Under the pieces are notes generated by a model. The model saw nothing but the letters and a program-made list of their open reading frames with translations. It was not told where the DNA came from and did not search any database. From NCBI RefSeq assembly GCF_030296695.1, contig NZ_AP027737.1, positions 186,001-250,000 on the forward strand: 64,000 bases of DNA, given 5' to 3'. Numbering within the stretch: position 1 is the first letter of the stretch; each line of letters starts with the position of its first letter. The position numbers and the translations under genes are program-made. Positions 1 to 9,719 of this stretch are shown piece after piece. Origin of the DNA: Agromyces mangrovi (GTDB lineage: Bacteria > Actinomycetota > Actinomycetes > Actinomycetales > Microbacteriaceae).

Positions 1-1260
1 CGCCTCCTCGAGGTCGGCCACGAGGGCGCGACGCACGCCCTCCTGCACGAAGGCGACCGCGGGTTCGAACGCCGGGCGCATGGCGGCGAGCGCCACCGCC
101 TCCTCGGGCGCGATGTCGACGAGCACCGCGAAGGCGGGACGCCGGGCGCGACCGGTTGCGCGCCGCACGTCGTCATGCGGTGCGCCGGAGCGGTCGGTCG
201 CGGACCCGCCGCGGCCGCCCGGGGTGTCGAGGTGGGCGAGCCCCTCGAGGAAGGCCCGCTCGCCGACGCCGCCCTGGTACTCGACGGGCGCGTCGCCGAA
301 GAGGCCGCCGGCCCGCCGCCGGGGGCCGGGCTCGAGCTGGCTCGGACCGGTCTCGCTGACGGTCAGGCGGAAGCCGCCGCGCAGCAGGTGGACCCCGATC
401 GACGCCGCGAGCTCGATGCCCAGCTCGAACGGATGGTGGTAGCGGTCGTCGCCCGAGGCGAACGACGTGCGGCCCCTGCCGTGCAGGGCCGTGTCGACGA
501 TCAGGCGCGCGTCCGGATCGCTGCGCTGCTCCTCCTGGCGCACCATGATCTCGCCGGCGCGCGCGGTCGCCGGCCAGTTCACGCGCCGCATCGGGTCGCC
601 GTGCCGGTACTCGCGGGCGATCAGCTCGTCGGCGTTCGGGTGCGACTGCCGCTGCAACTCGAGCAGCACGCCGTCGAGGCTGGCCGGGCCGCCCGCGGAC
701 GCGCCGAGCGCCGTCGTGCGTGGCGTCGCGACCAGGTCGTGCGTGCGCCCGTAGCCGCGTTCGATGCGGGCGAGCCCGAACGGGTCGGTGAGCGAGACCC
801 GGAGCGGGCCGGCGGTGAACACGCCTCGGCGCGGCAGCCGGAGCGTGTACTCGAGGCGCACCGTGTCGCTGCCGCCCGGCGGGCCTCCCTCCCAGCGGCC
901 GAGGGGCGGGAGCACCGACTCCACCGGCGACTCCAGTCGCGGCGCCGTGTCGCGCCAGCGCGCGCCGTCGAGCGTGCGCCGCCCGCGGTTGCGCACGACG
1001 GCCGACGCCGTGACGGTGCCGCCCGCGGACACGATGCCGGGCACGAAGCTGCGCCCGACGTCGAGGCGGGGCACCCGCCAGGCGGTGTACGCGAGCGCGA
1101 CCAGCGGCACGGCGACGCCGATGAGCCCGAACAGGATGAAGTCGCGACGGTCGAGCACGAGCGCGTTGACGAACACGATCGCGCCCACGGCGATCAGCGC
1201 GCCGCCACGGCGGGTCGGCCTGGGCCACTCGGCCAGGCGCGCTCCGACACCGCCCGTCAT
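1..1260 (-). CDS. DUF58 domain protein (C-terminus cut by window edge)
   Basis: Frame open from the ATG at 1260 to the window edge, 420 codons without a stop. Two hydrophobic segments lie at about residues 18-60. The DUF58 hallmark YRHGDPMRRVNWPATAR sits near residue 215, followed by a von Willebrand-like fold with VRQEEQRSDPD. The start lies five bases after the stop of the MoxR gene, so the two are co-transcribed. MoxR-DUF58 pairs are known as AAA+ chaperone plus client partners linked to cell envelope or metal insertion functions; the client here is unknown. A second MoxR-DUF58 pair lies at 17554-19808. Confidence 0.88.
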   Translation of the reverse strand, partial: MTGGVGARLAEWPRPTRRGGALIAVGAIVFVNALVLDRRDFILFGLIGVAVPLVALAYTAWRVPRLDVGRSFVPGIVSAGGTVTASAVVRNRGRRTLDGARWRDTAPRLESPVESVLPPLGRWEGGPPGGSDTVRLEYTLRLPRRGVFTAGPLRVSLTDPFGLARIERGYGRTHDLVATPRTTALGASAGGPASLDGVLLELQRQSHPNADELIAREYRHGDPMRRVNWPATARAGEIMVRQEEQRSDPDARLIVDTALHGRGRTSFASGDDRYHHPFELGIELAASIGVHLLRGGFRLTVSETGPSQLEPGPRRRAGGLFGDAPVEYQGGVGERAFLEGLAHLDTPGGRGGSATDRSGAPHDDVRRATGRARRPAFAVLVDIAPEEAVALAAMRPAFEPAVAFVQEGVRRALVADLEEA

Positions 1261-1264
1261 CGGG

Positions 1265-2277
<1,013 letters not shown>

Positions 2278-2281
<4 letters not shown>

Positions 2282-2769
2282 TGCGCCGTCGCCCCCTGCA
2301 GGTACTCGGCCACGACCGGGGGCACGTACGGGGCGACGTCGCCCCCGAGCGCCGACACCTGGCGCACGAGCGAGCTCGACACGTGCGCGTTCGCGGGGTC
2401 GGGCAGCAGGAAGACGGTCTCGACCGCGGCGAGGTCGCGGTTCACGATGGCCATGGGCGTCTCGTACGCCACGTCGACCTGCGAGCGGATGCCCTTGACG
2501 AGCACGGACGCACCCACGTCGGTGCAGTAGTCGACGAGGAGGCCCACGCTCCAGGACGCGACGACCACCTCACCGTCGATGCGGGCGTCGGCGATCGCCC
2601 GTTCGAGCAGCGAGACGCGCTGCGCGATGGGCAGCAGGGCGGACTTGTCGGGGTTGTGCACGACGACGACGTGCACCTCGTCCCACAGTCCGGCCGCTCG
2701 CGAGATCACGTCGAGGTGCCCGAGCGTGATGGGATCGAACGACCCGGGGACGACGGCGATCCTGCGCAT
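2278..2769 (-). CDS. coaD: Phosphopantetheine adenylyltransferase
   Basis: 163 residues. Catalyses the fourth step of coenzyme A synthesis, 4'-phosphopantetheine plus ATP to dephospho-CoA. The N-terminus holds the nucleotidyltransferase signature [14 protein letters not shown], and the C-terminal part has VSSSLVRQV, the ISSTxxR-type phosphate motif. I chose the ATG at 2769 because GGAGGAC lies just upstream; a GTG three codons earlier would overlap that ribosome binding site. The gene lies 51 bases after recG, a common actinobacterial neighbour, and overlaps the MoxR start by 4 bases. Confidence 0.95.
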
Positions 2770-2820
2770 GTCCTCCACACTAATGCGCGCGGGGTGGCCG
2801 TGACGGGCAGGTGGAGAGTC

Positions 2821-5018
2821 TCAGGCCTTGTTCAGGAACTGCGACTCGGTCTCGTCGAGACGGCGCCGCACCGCGGCCACGAGCGCCGGGTGCGACGCGA
2901 GCACCGGGTCGTCGTCGAGCACGCCCTGCGCGAGCTCGCGCGCGGCCACGATCAGGTCGCCGTCGCGCGCGACCCGGAGCAGGCGCAGCGACGACCGTCC
3001 GCCCGACTGGTTGCTGCCCAGCACGTCGCCCTCCTGCCGCAGGTCGAGGTCGACGCGCGCGAGCTCGAACCCGTCGGTCGTCGCCGCGACCGCGTCGACG
3101 CGCTCGCGCGCCACGGTGCCCTCGGGCGCATTGGTCACGAGCAGGCAGAGGCCGGGCACGTTCCCCCGGCCGACGCGGCCGCGCAGCTGGTGCAGCTGCG
3201 ACACGCCGAAGCGCTCGGCGTCCAGCACGACCATCGCCGACGCGTCGGGCACGTCGACGCCCACCTCGATCACCGTCGTCGCGACCAGCACGTCGAGCTC
3301 GCCGGCCGCGAACGCGCGCATCGCCTGCTCCTTCTCGTCGCTCGACATGCGACCGTGCAGCGGTGCGATGGCGAGGCCACGCATCTCCGGCGCCTCGGCC
3401 AGCCGCGCGATCACGTCGAGCACCGAGGCGAGCGGCACCGGCGGTGCGCCGGTGACCTCGGGCTCGCCGTCGGCGGGCCCCGGGTCGACCTCGTCGGCGT
3501 CCTCGACCTGCTTCGCCTCGATGGCCGGGCACACCACGAACGCCCGGTGCCCCTTCGCGACCTCCTCGGCGACGCGCGCCCAGACCCGGCCGAACCAGCC
3601 CGGGCGCTCGGCGAGGGGCACCACGAACGACTCGATTCCCGGCCGCCCGCCCGGCAGCTCCCGGATGGTGCTGACGTCGAGGTCGCCGAACACGGTCATC
3701 GCCACCGTGCGCGGAATCGGCGTCGCCGTGAGCACCAGCACGTGCGGCGGCTCCGACCCCTTGACCCGCAGCGCCTCGCGCTGGTCGACGCCGAAGCGGT
3801 GCTGCTCGTCGACGACGACGAGGCCCAGGTCGGCGAACGTCACGGTGTCGCCGAGCAGGGCGTGCGTGCCGACGACGATGCGCGCCTGGCCCGAGGCGGC
3901 GCGCAGCAGCGCGCGCTTGCGCTCGGCGGCCGGCAGCTGCCCGGTCACGAGGGTCGGCATGAGCTCGGCCGAGAGGTCGGGCCCGAGCACGCGCGAGATC
4001 GAGCGCAGGTGCTGTGCGGCGAGCACCTCGGTCGGTGCGAGCAACGCGGTCTGGCCGCCCGACTCGGCGACCGCGAGCATCGCACGCAGCGCGACGAGCG
4101 TCTTGCCCGAGCCCACCTCGCCCTGCACGAGCCGGTTCATCGGCATGCCCGAGGCCAGGTCCTCGGCGATCTCGGTGCCGACGGCGCGCTGGTCGCCGGT
4201 CAGCTCGAACGGCAGCACGTCGTCGAAGCGCGCGAGCAGGCCGTCGGGCGAGGCCTCGCGCCGCACGGTCTGGCGCGCCTTCCGCTCGGCGCGCCGCCCG
4301 AGCAGCGCCGCCTGCAGCACGAAGGCCTCCTGGAACCGCAGCGCGGCGCGGGCACGCGACCAGTCGCGCTCGTGCTCGGGCCGGTGCACGCCCTCGAGCG
4401 CCTCGCGGAAGCCGACCAGGCCGCGCGCGGCGCGCACCGACTCCGGGATCGGGTCGTCGACGTCGCCCAGCGCGTCGAGCACGAGCCCCACGGCCTTCGC
4501 GACCTGCCAGCTCGCGATCGTCGACGTCGCCGGGTAGATGGGGATGGGCGTCTCTGCCCAGCGCTTGGCGTCGGGGTCGTCGCCCGATCGCTCGAACAGC
4601 TCGTAGTCGGGGTGGGCGAGCTGCCGCGCGCCGCGGTACGAGGTCACCTTGCCCGCGAAGATCCCGCGCGCGCCGGGCACGAGCTCCGCCTGGCGCCACT
4701 TCTGGTTGAAGAACGTGAGCGTCAGCACGCCCGTGCCGTCGGAGATCGTGGCCTCGACGATGCTGCCGCGCCGCTGGCGCATGCTGCGCTCGCGCACCTC
4801 GAGCACCTCGGCGACGATCGTCACGTTCTCGTCGAGCGGCAGCTCCGCGAGCGCCGTCAGCTCGCCCCGGCGCGCGTAGCGACGCGGGTAGTGGCCGAGC
4901 AGGTCGCCCGCCGTGACGTGGCCGAACGCCCGCTTCAGGGCGCCCGAGGTGCGGCCCCCAGCAGTCCGTCGAGCTTGGTGTCGAGACCGGCCCGCCCCGG
5001 GGCATCCGCTGCGCTCAT
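2821..5018 (-). CDS. recG: ATP-dependent DNA helicase RecG (frame broken by one missing base)
   Basis: Holliday junction and stalled-fork helicase. Visible motifs: Walker A VGSGKT, DEQHRFG (motif II), LTATPIPRT, and the C-terminal helicase part with QLRGRVGRGN. The ATG at 5018 reads MSAADAPGRAGLDTKLDGLL and then runs into a stop. The rest of RecG (RTSGALKRAFGHVTAGDLL onward) is in another frame. One extra G in the G5 run at 4955-4959 joins the halves into 732 residues, the normal length, so I take it as an assembly error. The start overlaps the end of the TPR gene (ATGA at 5015-5018). Confidence 0.93.
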
Positions 5019-5928
5019 GCCCCGGCCTGCGGCTCCGTCCCCGTGAGCGCCGCGATCTCGTCCTGCACGAACTCGTCGTCGGGGCGCTGCTCGGCGAGCT
5101 CGCGCTGGATCGCCAGTGCCTCGTCGTCGCGGCCGAGCGTGCGGAGGCACCGGCCGACGGCCCAGCGCGCGACGTGCCGCTGCTCGGCCGACCCGTGCTC
5201 GTTCGCGAACGCGAGGGCCGACTCGAACTGCTCGAGCGCGGCGTCGGCGTCGCCGGACTCGTGCAGGGTCCAGCCGAGGTTGTTGTGCAGCGCGACCCCC
5301 AGCGCTTCAGCCGCCGGTCGCCGCTGCGGTCGACGAGCGCGAGGCCCTCCTCGGCCCACTCGCGCTCGTGCCCCGTGTCGGCGAGGGCGAGCATGTGCAG
5401 GGCGTCGAGCACCAGGAACGGCACGTCGGCGCCGGCCGCCTCGCGCACCGCGCGGGTGAAGTGCGCGACCGCGTCGGCGGGCGCGCCGCGGGTGACGAGC
5501 AGTCGGCCGCGCTCGAGCTCGATGCGCGCGCGGATCTCGCCGGCCTCGCGGGCGAGGGCCGCGGCGTCGTCGCCCTCGGACGCGTCCTCGGCGGGCGCGC
5601 CGGGCTCGTCGGTGCGTTCCGGGGCGTCGGTGCGTTCGGTGGCGTCGTCGGATGCCTCCGCGGGCGACGCCGCGTGCGCACCCGCCGCGGGCTCCGCCCC
5701 GGTCTCGGCGAGGGCGTCGAGCACGGCGTCGGCCTCGTCGAACTTCGACTGGAGGCCGAGGGCGCGGGCGAGCTGGGTCGCCATGATCGCGCGATGGTGC
5801 GCGTCGTACGAGTCGTCGTCGGAGGCGTCGCGGAACCGCTCCTCCGACACCTCGGGGGATCCGAAGTCCCACATCGCATCGAGGAGCTGCTGGTCTGCGG
5901 CACGGCTGCGCGCGGTCTCGACGTCCAC
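5015..5928 (-). CDS. Tetratricopeptide-repeat protein (frame broken by one missing base)
   Basis: Soluble protein of about 304 residues with TPR-like helical repeats such as DADAALEQFESALAFANEH and DDEALAIQRELAEQRPDDE. An acidic Ala/Asp/Glu-rich linker occupies about residues 80-115. The N-terminal half (MWDFGSPEVSEERFRDAS) and C-terminal half (VALHNNLGWTLHESGDAD) are in different frames; one extra C in the run at 5297-5301 restores RRLKRWGVALHNNLGW. The start is uncertain: a GTG at 5928 gives the longest product, with GGAGG only one base away, so an ATG about 18 codons inside (before WDF) is possible. Function unknown; it precedes recG in the operon. Confidence 0.78.
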
Positions 5929-5981
5929 GCCTCCATCATGGCAGCGCGCGGCGACGTTGGCGGCGCGCACGGGCCGATCGG

Positions 5982-5987
5982 TATGCT
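5982..5987 (+). promoter_or_regulatory. Putative -10 of rsmD (leaderless)
   Basis: TATGCT ends seven bases before the rsmD ATG at 5995, so transcription would begin at or next to the start codon. No ribosome binding site is visible. Confidence 0.5.
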
Positions 5988-5994
5988 CGCCGCG

Positions 5995-6624
5995 ATGACG
6001 CGCATCGTCGCCGGGTTCGCCGGCTCCCTCACGCTCCAGGTGCCCCGCTCGGGCACGCGCCCGACGAGCGACCGCGTGCGCGAGGCGATCTTCTCGGCGC
6101 TCGAGGCGCGCGACGCGCTCGCGGGGGCGCGCGTGCTCGACCTCTACGCCGGCTCGGGCGCGCTCGGGCTCGAGGCGGCCAGTCGCGGCGCGGCATCCGT
6201 CGTGCTCGTCGAGCGCGCCAAGCCGGCGGCCGCCGTGTGCCGGCGCAACGCCGACGCGCTGCTCCGCGCCGCGCGCGGCGCCCGGCCGCCGCGGATCGAC
6301 GTGGTCGCGCGCGCCGTGCGCAGCCACCTCGAGCACGACTCGGCCGGCGGCTACGACGTGGTCTTCTCCGATCCGCCGTACGAGCTGGGCGACGACGAGC
6401 TCGCGGCCGACCTCGAGGCCCTAGTGCCGCTGCTCGCGCCCGACGCGATCGTGGTCGTCGAGCGCAGCGCCCGCAGCCCCGAGCCGGAGTGGCCGGCGGG
6501 CATCGAACCCGACCGCCGGCGCGACTACGGCGAGACGACGGTGTGGTGGGCGGATGCCGCGCCCGGGCCCGGCCCGGACACCGACGCCGACCGTCAGCCC
6601 GTTCCGCCGTTCCAGTCCTCGTAG
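5995..6624 (+). CDS. rsmD: 16S rRNA (guanine(966)-N2)-methyltransferase RsmD
   Basis: 209 residues. Methylates G966 of 16S rRNA using S-adenosylmethionine. The N-terminus has RIVAGFAGSLTLQVP and RPTSDRVREAIF; the SAM-binding motif is DLYAGSGALGLEA and the catalytic motif is DPPYEL. The gene diverges from the TPR-recG-coaD operon; coaD and rsmD are neighbours in many bacteria. Its 3' end overlaps the convergent thiL gene by 31 bases. The C-terminal tail after WWADAA is proline and aspartate rich and varies in the family. Confidence 0.93.
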   Translation: MTRIVAGFAGSLTLQVPRSGTRPTSDRVREAIFSALEARDALAGARVLDLYAGSGALGLEAASRGAASVVLVERAKPAAAVCRRNADALLRAARGARPPRIDVVARAVRSHLEHDSAGGYDVVFSDPPYELGDDELAADLEALVPLLAPDAIVVVERSARSPEPEWPAGIEPDRRRDYGETTVWWADAAPGPGPDTDADRQPVPPFQSS

Positions 6625-7607
6625 GGGTCCCAGCCCACGGGCTCGATCGGGGCGCCGTCGACCGACACCGTTCCGGCGTCGTCGGTGACCCGCCCGATCG
6701 GGTCGAACCCGTCCGGCACGGCCGCGTCGGCGGGGAACGTGGCGAGCAGCCCGTGGTCCTCGGCGCCGAACACCGTCGGCCCGTCGGCGGCGCCGAGCGC
6801 CGCCGAGTCGAAGTCGATGCCCACGCCGCTCGCCGCGGCGATGCGCGCCGCATCGCGCGCCAGCCCGTCGGAGACGTCGAGCATCGCGGTCGCGCCCGCG
6901 AGGGCCGCGTCGACGCCCGCCGACACGGGCGGCCGCGGCCGCAGCTGCGCCTCGACGAGGTCGGGGTGCGCGGCGCGCAGGGCCTCGGCGCGCCCGCGGT
7001 CGGGCTCGTCGTCGCCGTCGACGGCGCGTGCGAACAGCAGGGCGAGCCCGCGTGCCGCGTCGCCGCGCCGGCCGGCGTGCGCGACCACGTCGCCGGGCCG
7101 GGCCCCGGAGCGCCGCACGGGCGCCCGCGAGCCGAGGTCGCCGAACGCGGTCACCGCGATCGTGAGGGTGCGCGAGACGGACAGGTCGCCGCCCACCACG
7201 CCGCACCCCGGCGCGAGCGCCGCGCACGCCTCGCGCAGCCCGTCGGCGATGCCCTCGAGCACGGCGACGTCGGTCTCGGCCGGCGCGGCCAGCGCGACCA
7301 CGAGCGCCGTGGGGCGCGCACCCATCGCGGCGACGTCGGAGAGGTTGGTCGCGGCGGCCTTCCAGCCCAGGTCGTCGGGCCGCGACCACGCCAGGCGGAA
7401 GTCGGGCCCGTGCACCATCAGGTCGGTCGTCACCACGAACCTGCCGTCGGGGCTCGCGACGACCGCGGCGTCGTCCCCGGGCCCGACCTCGGCGGCGGCG
7501 ACCGCGGGGAGCCGGGACACGATCCGCCCCAGGACGGCCGACTCCGCGAGGCTGCCGATGGAGTCCGGGCCGCCCGCGTCGGAGCCGGGCTCGGGGCTGG
7601 AGGGCAT
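6594..7607 (-). CDS. thiL: Thiamine-monophosphate kinase
   Basis: 337 residues. Phosphorylates thiamine monophosphate to thiamine pyrophosphate, the last step of cofactor synthesis. Motifs of the PurM-like ThiL fold: VGPGDDAAVVASPDG near residue 35, TTDLMVHGPDF, WKAAATNLSDVAAMGA, GGDLSVS, and DVSDGLARDA in the C-terminal half. The ATG at 7607 was chosen because an upstream -10 (7614-7619, minus strand) sits six bases before it. The gene converges with rsmD and diverges from the DUF3515 gene with only about 24 bases between the start codons. Confidence 0.92.
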   Translation of the reverse strand: MPSSPEPGSDAGGPDSIGSLAESAVLGRIVSRLPAVAAAEVGPGDDAAVVASPDGRFVVTTDLMVHGPDFRLAWSRPDDLGWKAAATNLSDVAAMGARPTALVVALAAPAETDVAVLEGIADGLREACAALAPGCGVVGGDLSVSRTLTIAVTAFGDLGSRAPVRRSGARPGDVVAHAGRRGDAARGLALLFARAVDGDDEPDRGRAEALRAAHPDLVEAQLRPRPPVSAGVDAALAGATAMLDVSDGLARDAARIAAASGVGIDFDSAALGAADGPTVFGAEDHGLLATFPADAAVPDGFDPIGRVTDDAGTVSVDGAPIEPVGWDPYEDWNGGTG

Positions 7608-7613
7608 GCACTC

Positions 7614-7623
7614 ACGGTAGCCT
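7614..7623. promoter_or_regulatory. Overlapping divergent -10 elements of thiL and the DUF3515 gene
   Basis: Minus strand TACCGT (7619-7614) lies six bases before the thiL ATG. Plus strand TAGCCT (7618-7623) lies five bases before a GTG and eight before the ATG of the DUF3515 gene. The hexamers share two base pairs, so the two polymerases cannot both be bound. Confidence 0.5.
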
Positions 7624-7631
7624 GATCCGTG

Positions 7632-8126
7632 ATGCATCACTCCCCCGCCGGGCCCGCTCGAGCCGTCGTCGCCGCGCTGGCCTGCGTGCCCCTCGCCCTC
7701 TCGCTCGCCGGCTGCACGCGCACGGTCGCGCTCGAACCCGCGGCCGACGCGATCGAGGTCGGCTGCGCCGACATCGTGGTGCGCCTGCCCGACGAGGTCT
7801 CGGGGCACGAGCAGCGCCCCACGGACGCGCAGGGCACGGGCGCCTGGGGCGACCCCGCCGCGGTGCTGCTGCGCTGCGGCGTCGAGCCGCCCGGGCCGAC
7901 CACGCTCGAGTGCGTGGACGTGAACGGCGTGGACTGGATCATCGACGAGACCGACGCGCCGAACTACGTGTTCACGACCTACGGGCGCGTGCCCGCCACC
8001 GAGGTCATCGTCGACTCCGACCTCGCCTCGGGAACGACCGCGCTGGCGGACCTGGCGCTGGCCGTGTCATCCGTGCCGGCAGACGGCGGATGCCTCGGGG
8101 CCGAGGAGCTGCTCGACGAGGAGTGA
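7632..8126 (+). CDS. DUF3515 family lipoprotein
   Basis: 164 residues from the ATG; a GTG directly before it is an alternative start. A signal peptide with hydrophobic core VVAALACVPLALSLAGC ends in the lipobox LAGC, so this is a predicted lipoprotein. The DUF3515 features are CADIVVRLPDEV, the WGDPAAVLLRCGVEPPGPTT block and WIIDETD. DUF3515 proteins sit next to thiL or ddl in many actinobacteria; their function is not known. The stop codon lies inside a 16-base palindrome shared with the convergent flavin-binding protein gene. Confidence 0.9.
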   Translation: MHHSPAGPARAVVAALACVPLALSLAGCTRTVALEPAADAIEVGCADIVVRLPDEVSGHEQRPTDAQGTGAWGDPAAVLLRCGVEPPGPTTLECVDVNGVDWIIDETDAPNYVFTTYGRVPATEVIVDSDLASGTTALADLALAVSSVPADGGCLGAEELLDEE

Positions 8127-8139
8127 CGCGCACGCGTCA
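8124..8139. terminator. Palindrome spanning two convergent stop codons
   Basis: TGACGCG-CA-CGCGTCA: seven-base arms with a two-base centre. The first three bases are the stop of the DUF3515 gene and the last three the stop of the opposite gene. It could act as a small bidirectional terminator, but there is no T-tract. Confidence 0.4.
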
Positions 8140-8568
8140 GATCGTGTAGTCGGGCTCCGGCTCGGTGCCGAAGCGCACCCGACGCCCCGTGATCTCGTCG
8201 ATCTCGATGCGCACGAAGTTGCGCTTCACGGTCTGGATCCACGGCGTGAGGGGCTCGCGCTCGGCGGCGGCGATCTCGTCCTCGTGCTCGAGCGTGCGGG
8301 CGTGGCCCTTGACGACGACGCTCCAGCCCTCGTGCTCGCTGCGGTCGTCGATCTCGAACGCGACCTTGTGGTTCACCGTCACGCCGAAGAGCTTCGTGCC
8401 CTCGGCGGTGCGGATGAGGATGCCGCCGTCGGACGCCGCGTAGTTGACCGGGAAGATCTCGGGCTGGTCGGCGATGGACACCGCCAATCGCCCCAGCTCG
8501 TTCTCGACCAGGAGCGCCCAGCACTCCTCGCTGCTCAGTTCGACGATCGGTGCACCGTTGTCGGCCAT
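8137..8568 (-). CDS. Pyridoxamine 5'-phosphate oxidase-like flavin-binding protein
   Basis: 143 residues, a single split-barrel domain of the PNPOx-like superfamily: ELSSEECWALL, LGRLAVSIADQPEIFPVNY, then EGTKLFGVTVNHKVAFEID and the C-terminal VKGHARTL. Such small proteins bind FMN, F420 or haem and are often annotated as nitroreductase or pyridoxamine oxidase relatives; the substrate cannot be told from sequence. The ATG at 8568 begins MADNGAPIVEL. It stands alone after ddl on the minus strand and converges with the DUF3515 gene. Confidence 0.85.
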   Translation of the reverse strand: MADNGAPIVELSSEECWALLVENELGRLAVSIADQPEIFPVNYAASDGGILIRTAEGTKLFGVTVNHKVAFEIDDRSEHEGWSVVVKGHARTLEHEDEIAAAEREPLTPWIQTVKRNFVRIEIDEITGRRVRFGTEPEPDYTI

Positions 8569-8627
8569 ACCCTCATCTTGGCACGCGGGTGCGGGCCGGT
8601 CGAGGGCGATCGGGCGTGTCGGGCGGG

Positions 8628-9719
8628 CTATCGCGGCCCGCGCTCGGCACCCGTCTCGACCAGCTCGGTGATGAGCTCGGGGTAGGTCAGCCCGGAGTGC
8701 TGCCAACAGGTCGGGAACATCGAGATCGGGGTGAACCCGGGCATCGTGTTCACCTCGTTGACGACGAAGCCCTCGCCGGTGAGGAACACGTCGACGCGCG
8801 CGAGCCCCTCGCCGCCGATGGCGTCGAACGCGCGCTGCGCGACCCGCCGCAGCTCGTCGAGCTCGCCCTCGCCGAGGTCGGCCGGGCAGACCAGGTCGAT
8901 GCCCGGCGCGTCGAGGTACTTCGCCTCGAAGTCGTAGAACTCGCGGCCCGTGACGACGATCTCCCCGGCCACGCTCACGCGCGCCGGCTCCCCCGCACGG
9001 CCCTCGAGCACGCCGCACTCGATCTCGCGACCGGTCATCGCCTGCTCGACCAGCACGCTGCGGTCCTCGGCGAACGCCGTCTCGAGCGCCGCATCGAGCT
9101 CCGACCAGTCGGCGACCTTCGTCACGCCGACCGACGAGCCGGCCCGCGCGGGCTTGACGAACACGGGCAGGCCGAGCGCCCGGATGCGCCGCTCCCACAG
9201 GTCGCGGTTCGCGGCGAGCGCAGGTCGCGTGACCGTGACCCAGGGAGCGACCGGGATGCCGGCGCCCTCGAGCACGGTCTTGGCGACGTGCTTGTCCATG
9301 GCGATGGCAGACGCGAGCACGCCGTTGCCCACGTACGGCAGCCCGGCGAGCTCGAGGAGGCCCTGCACGGTGCCGTCCTCGCCGAACCGCCCATGCAGGA
9401 TCGGGAATACGACGTCGACGTCGCCGAGCGAGCGCGTGCCCGAGGCATCCGTCACCCGCAGCTCGCGCGACGCCGTGCTCTCGGGCCACTGCACCCGGGT
9501 GCCGTTGTCGACCACTTCGGGCAGGTGGGCGGGATCGAGCGCGAACCGCTCCGGATCGTCGGCCTCGAGCACGAACGCTCCCTCGCGCGTGATGCCGACC
9601 GGGATCACGTCGTAGCGGTCACGATCGATCGCCCGGAGCACCCCTCCCGCCGTCGCGCAGCTGATCGAGTGCTCGCTGGAACGTCCTCCGAAGAGCACCG
9701 CCACCCTGCGCCTGTCCAT
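8628..9719 (-). CDS. ddl: D-alanine--D-alanine ligase
   Basis: 363 residues, intact. Makes the D-Ala-D-Ala dipeptide for peptidoglycan precursors. The N-terminus has VAVLFGGRSSEHSISC; the ATP-grasp part has VFVKPARAGSSVGVTKV, EIECGVLEG and the C-terminal ligase signature EVNTMPGFTPISMFP. AAGGAA lies upstream of the ATG at 9719. The gene overlaps the annotated end of gpsA by about 100 bases (see gpsA). It closes the leuC-to-ddl run, which groups peptidoglycan (murA, ddl) and phospholipid (plsC-like, gpsA) synthesis. Confidence 0.95.
   Translation of the reverse strand: MDRRRVAVLFGGRSSEHSISCATAGGVLRAIDRDRYDVIPVGITREGAFVLEADDPERFALDPAHLPEVVDNGTRVQWPESTASRELRVTDASGTRSLGDVDVVFPILHGRFGEDGTVQGLLELAGLPYVGNGVLASAIAMDKHVAKTVLEGAGIPVAPWVTVTRPALAANRDLWERRIRALGLPVFVKPARAGSSVGVTKVADWSELDAALETAFAEDRSVLVEQAMTGREIECGVLEGRAGEPARVSVAGEIVVTGREFYDFEAKYLDAPGIDLVCPADLGEGELDELRRVAQRAFDAIGGEGLARVDVFLTGEGFVVNEVNTMPGFTPISMFPTCWQHSGLTYPELITELVETGAERGPR

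Noticed and set aside
4955..4959. Programmed ribosomal frameshifting as explanation of the broken genes
   Set aside because: The breaks occur in many unrelated housekeeping genes, always at short G/C runs and always as one missing base, without slippery heptamers or stimulatory structures. A sequencing error is simpler.
2821..6336. A 1171-residue minus-strand frame joining TPR and RecG
   Set aside because: It is not a fusion protein. It arises because both recG and the TPR gene lost one base, so parts of each fall into one frame that also runs backwards over rsmD.
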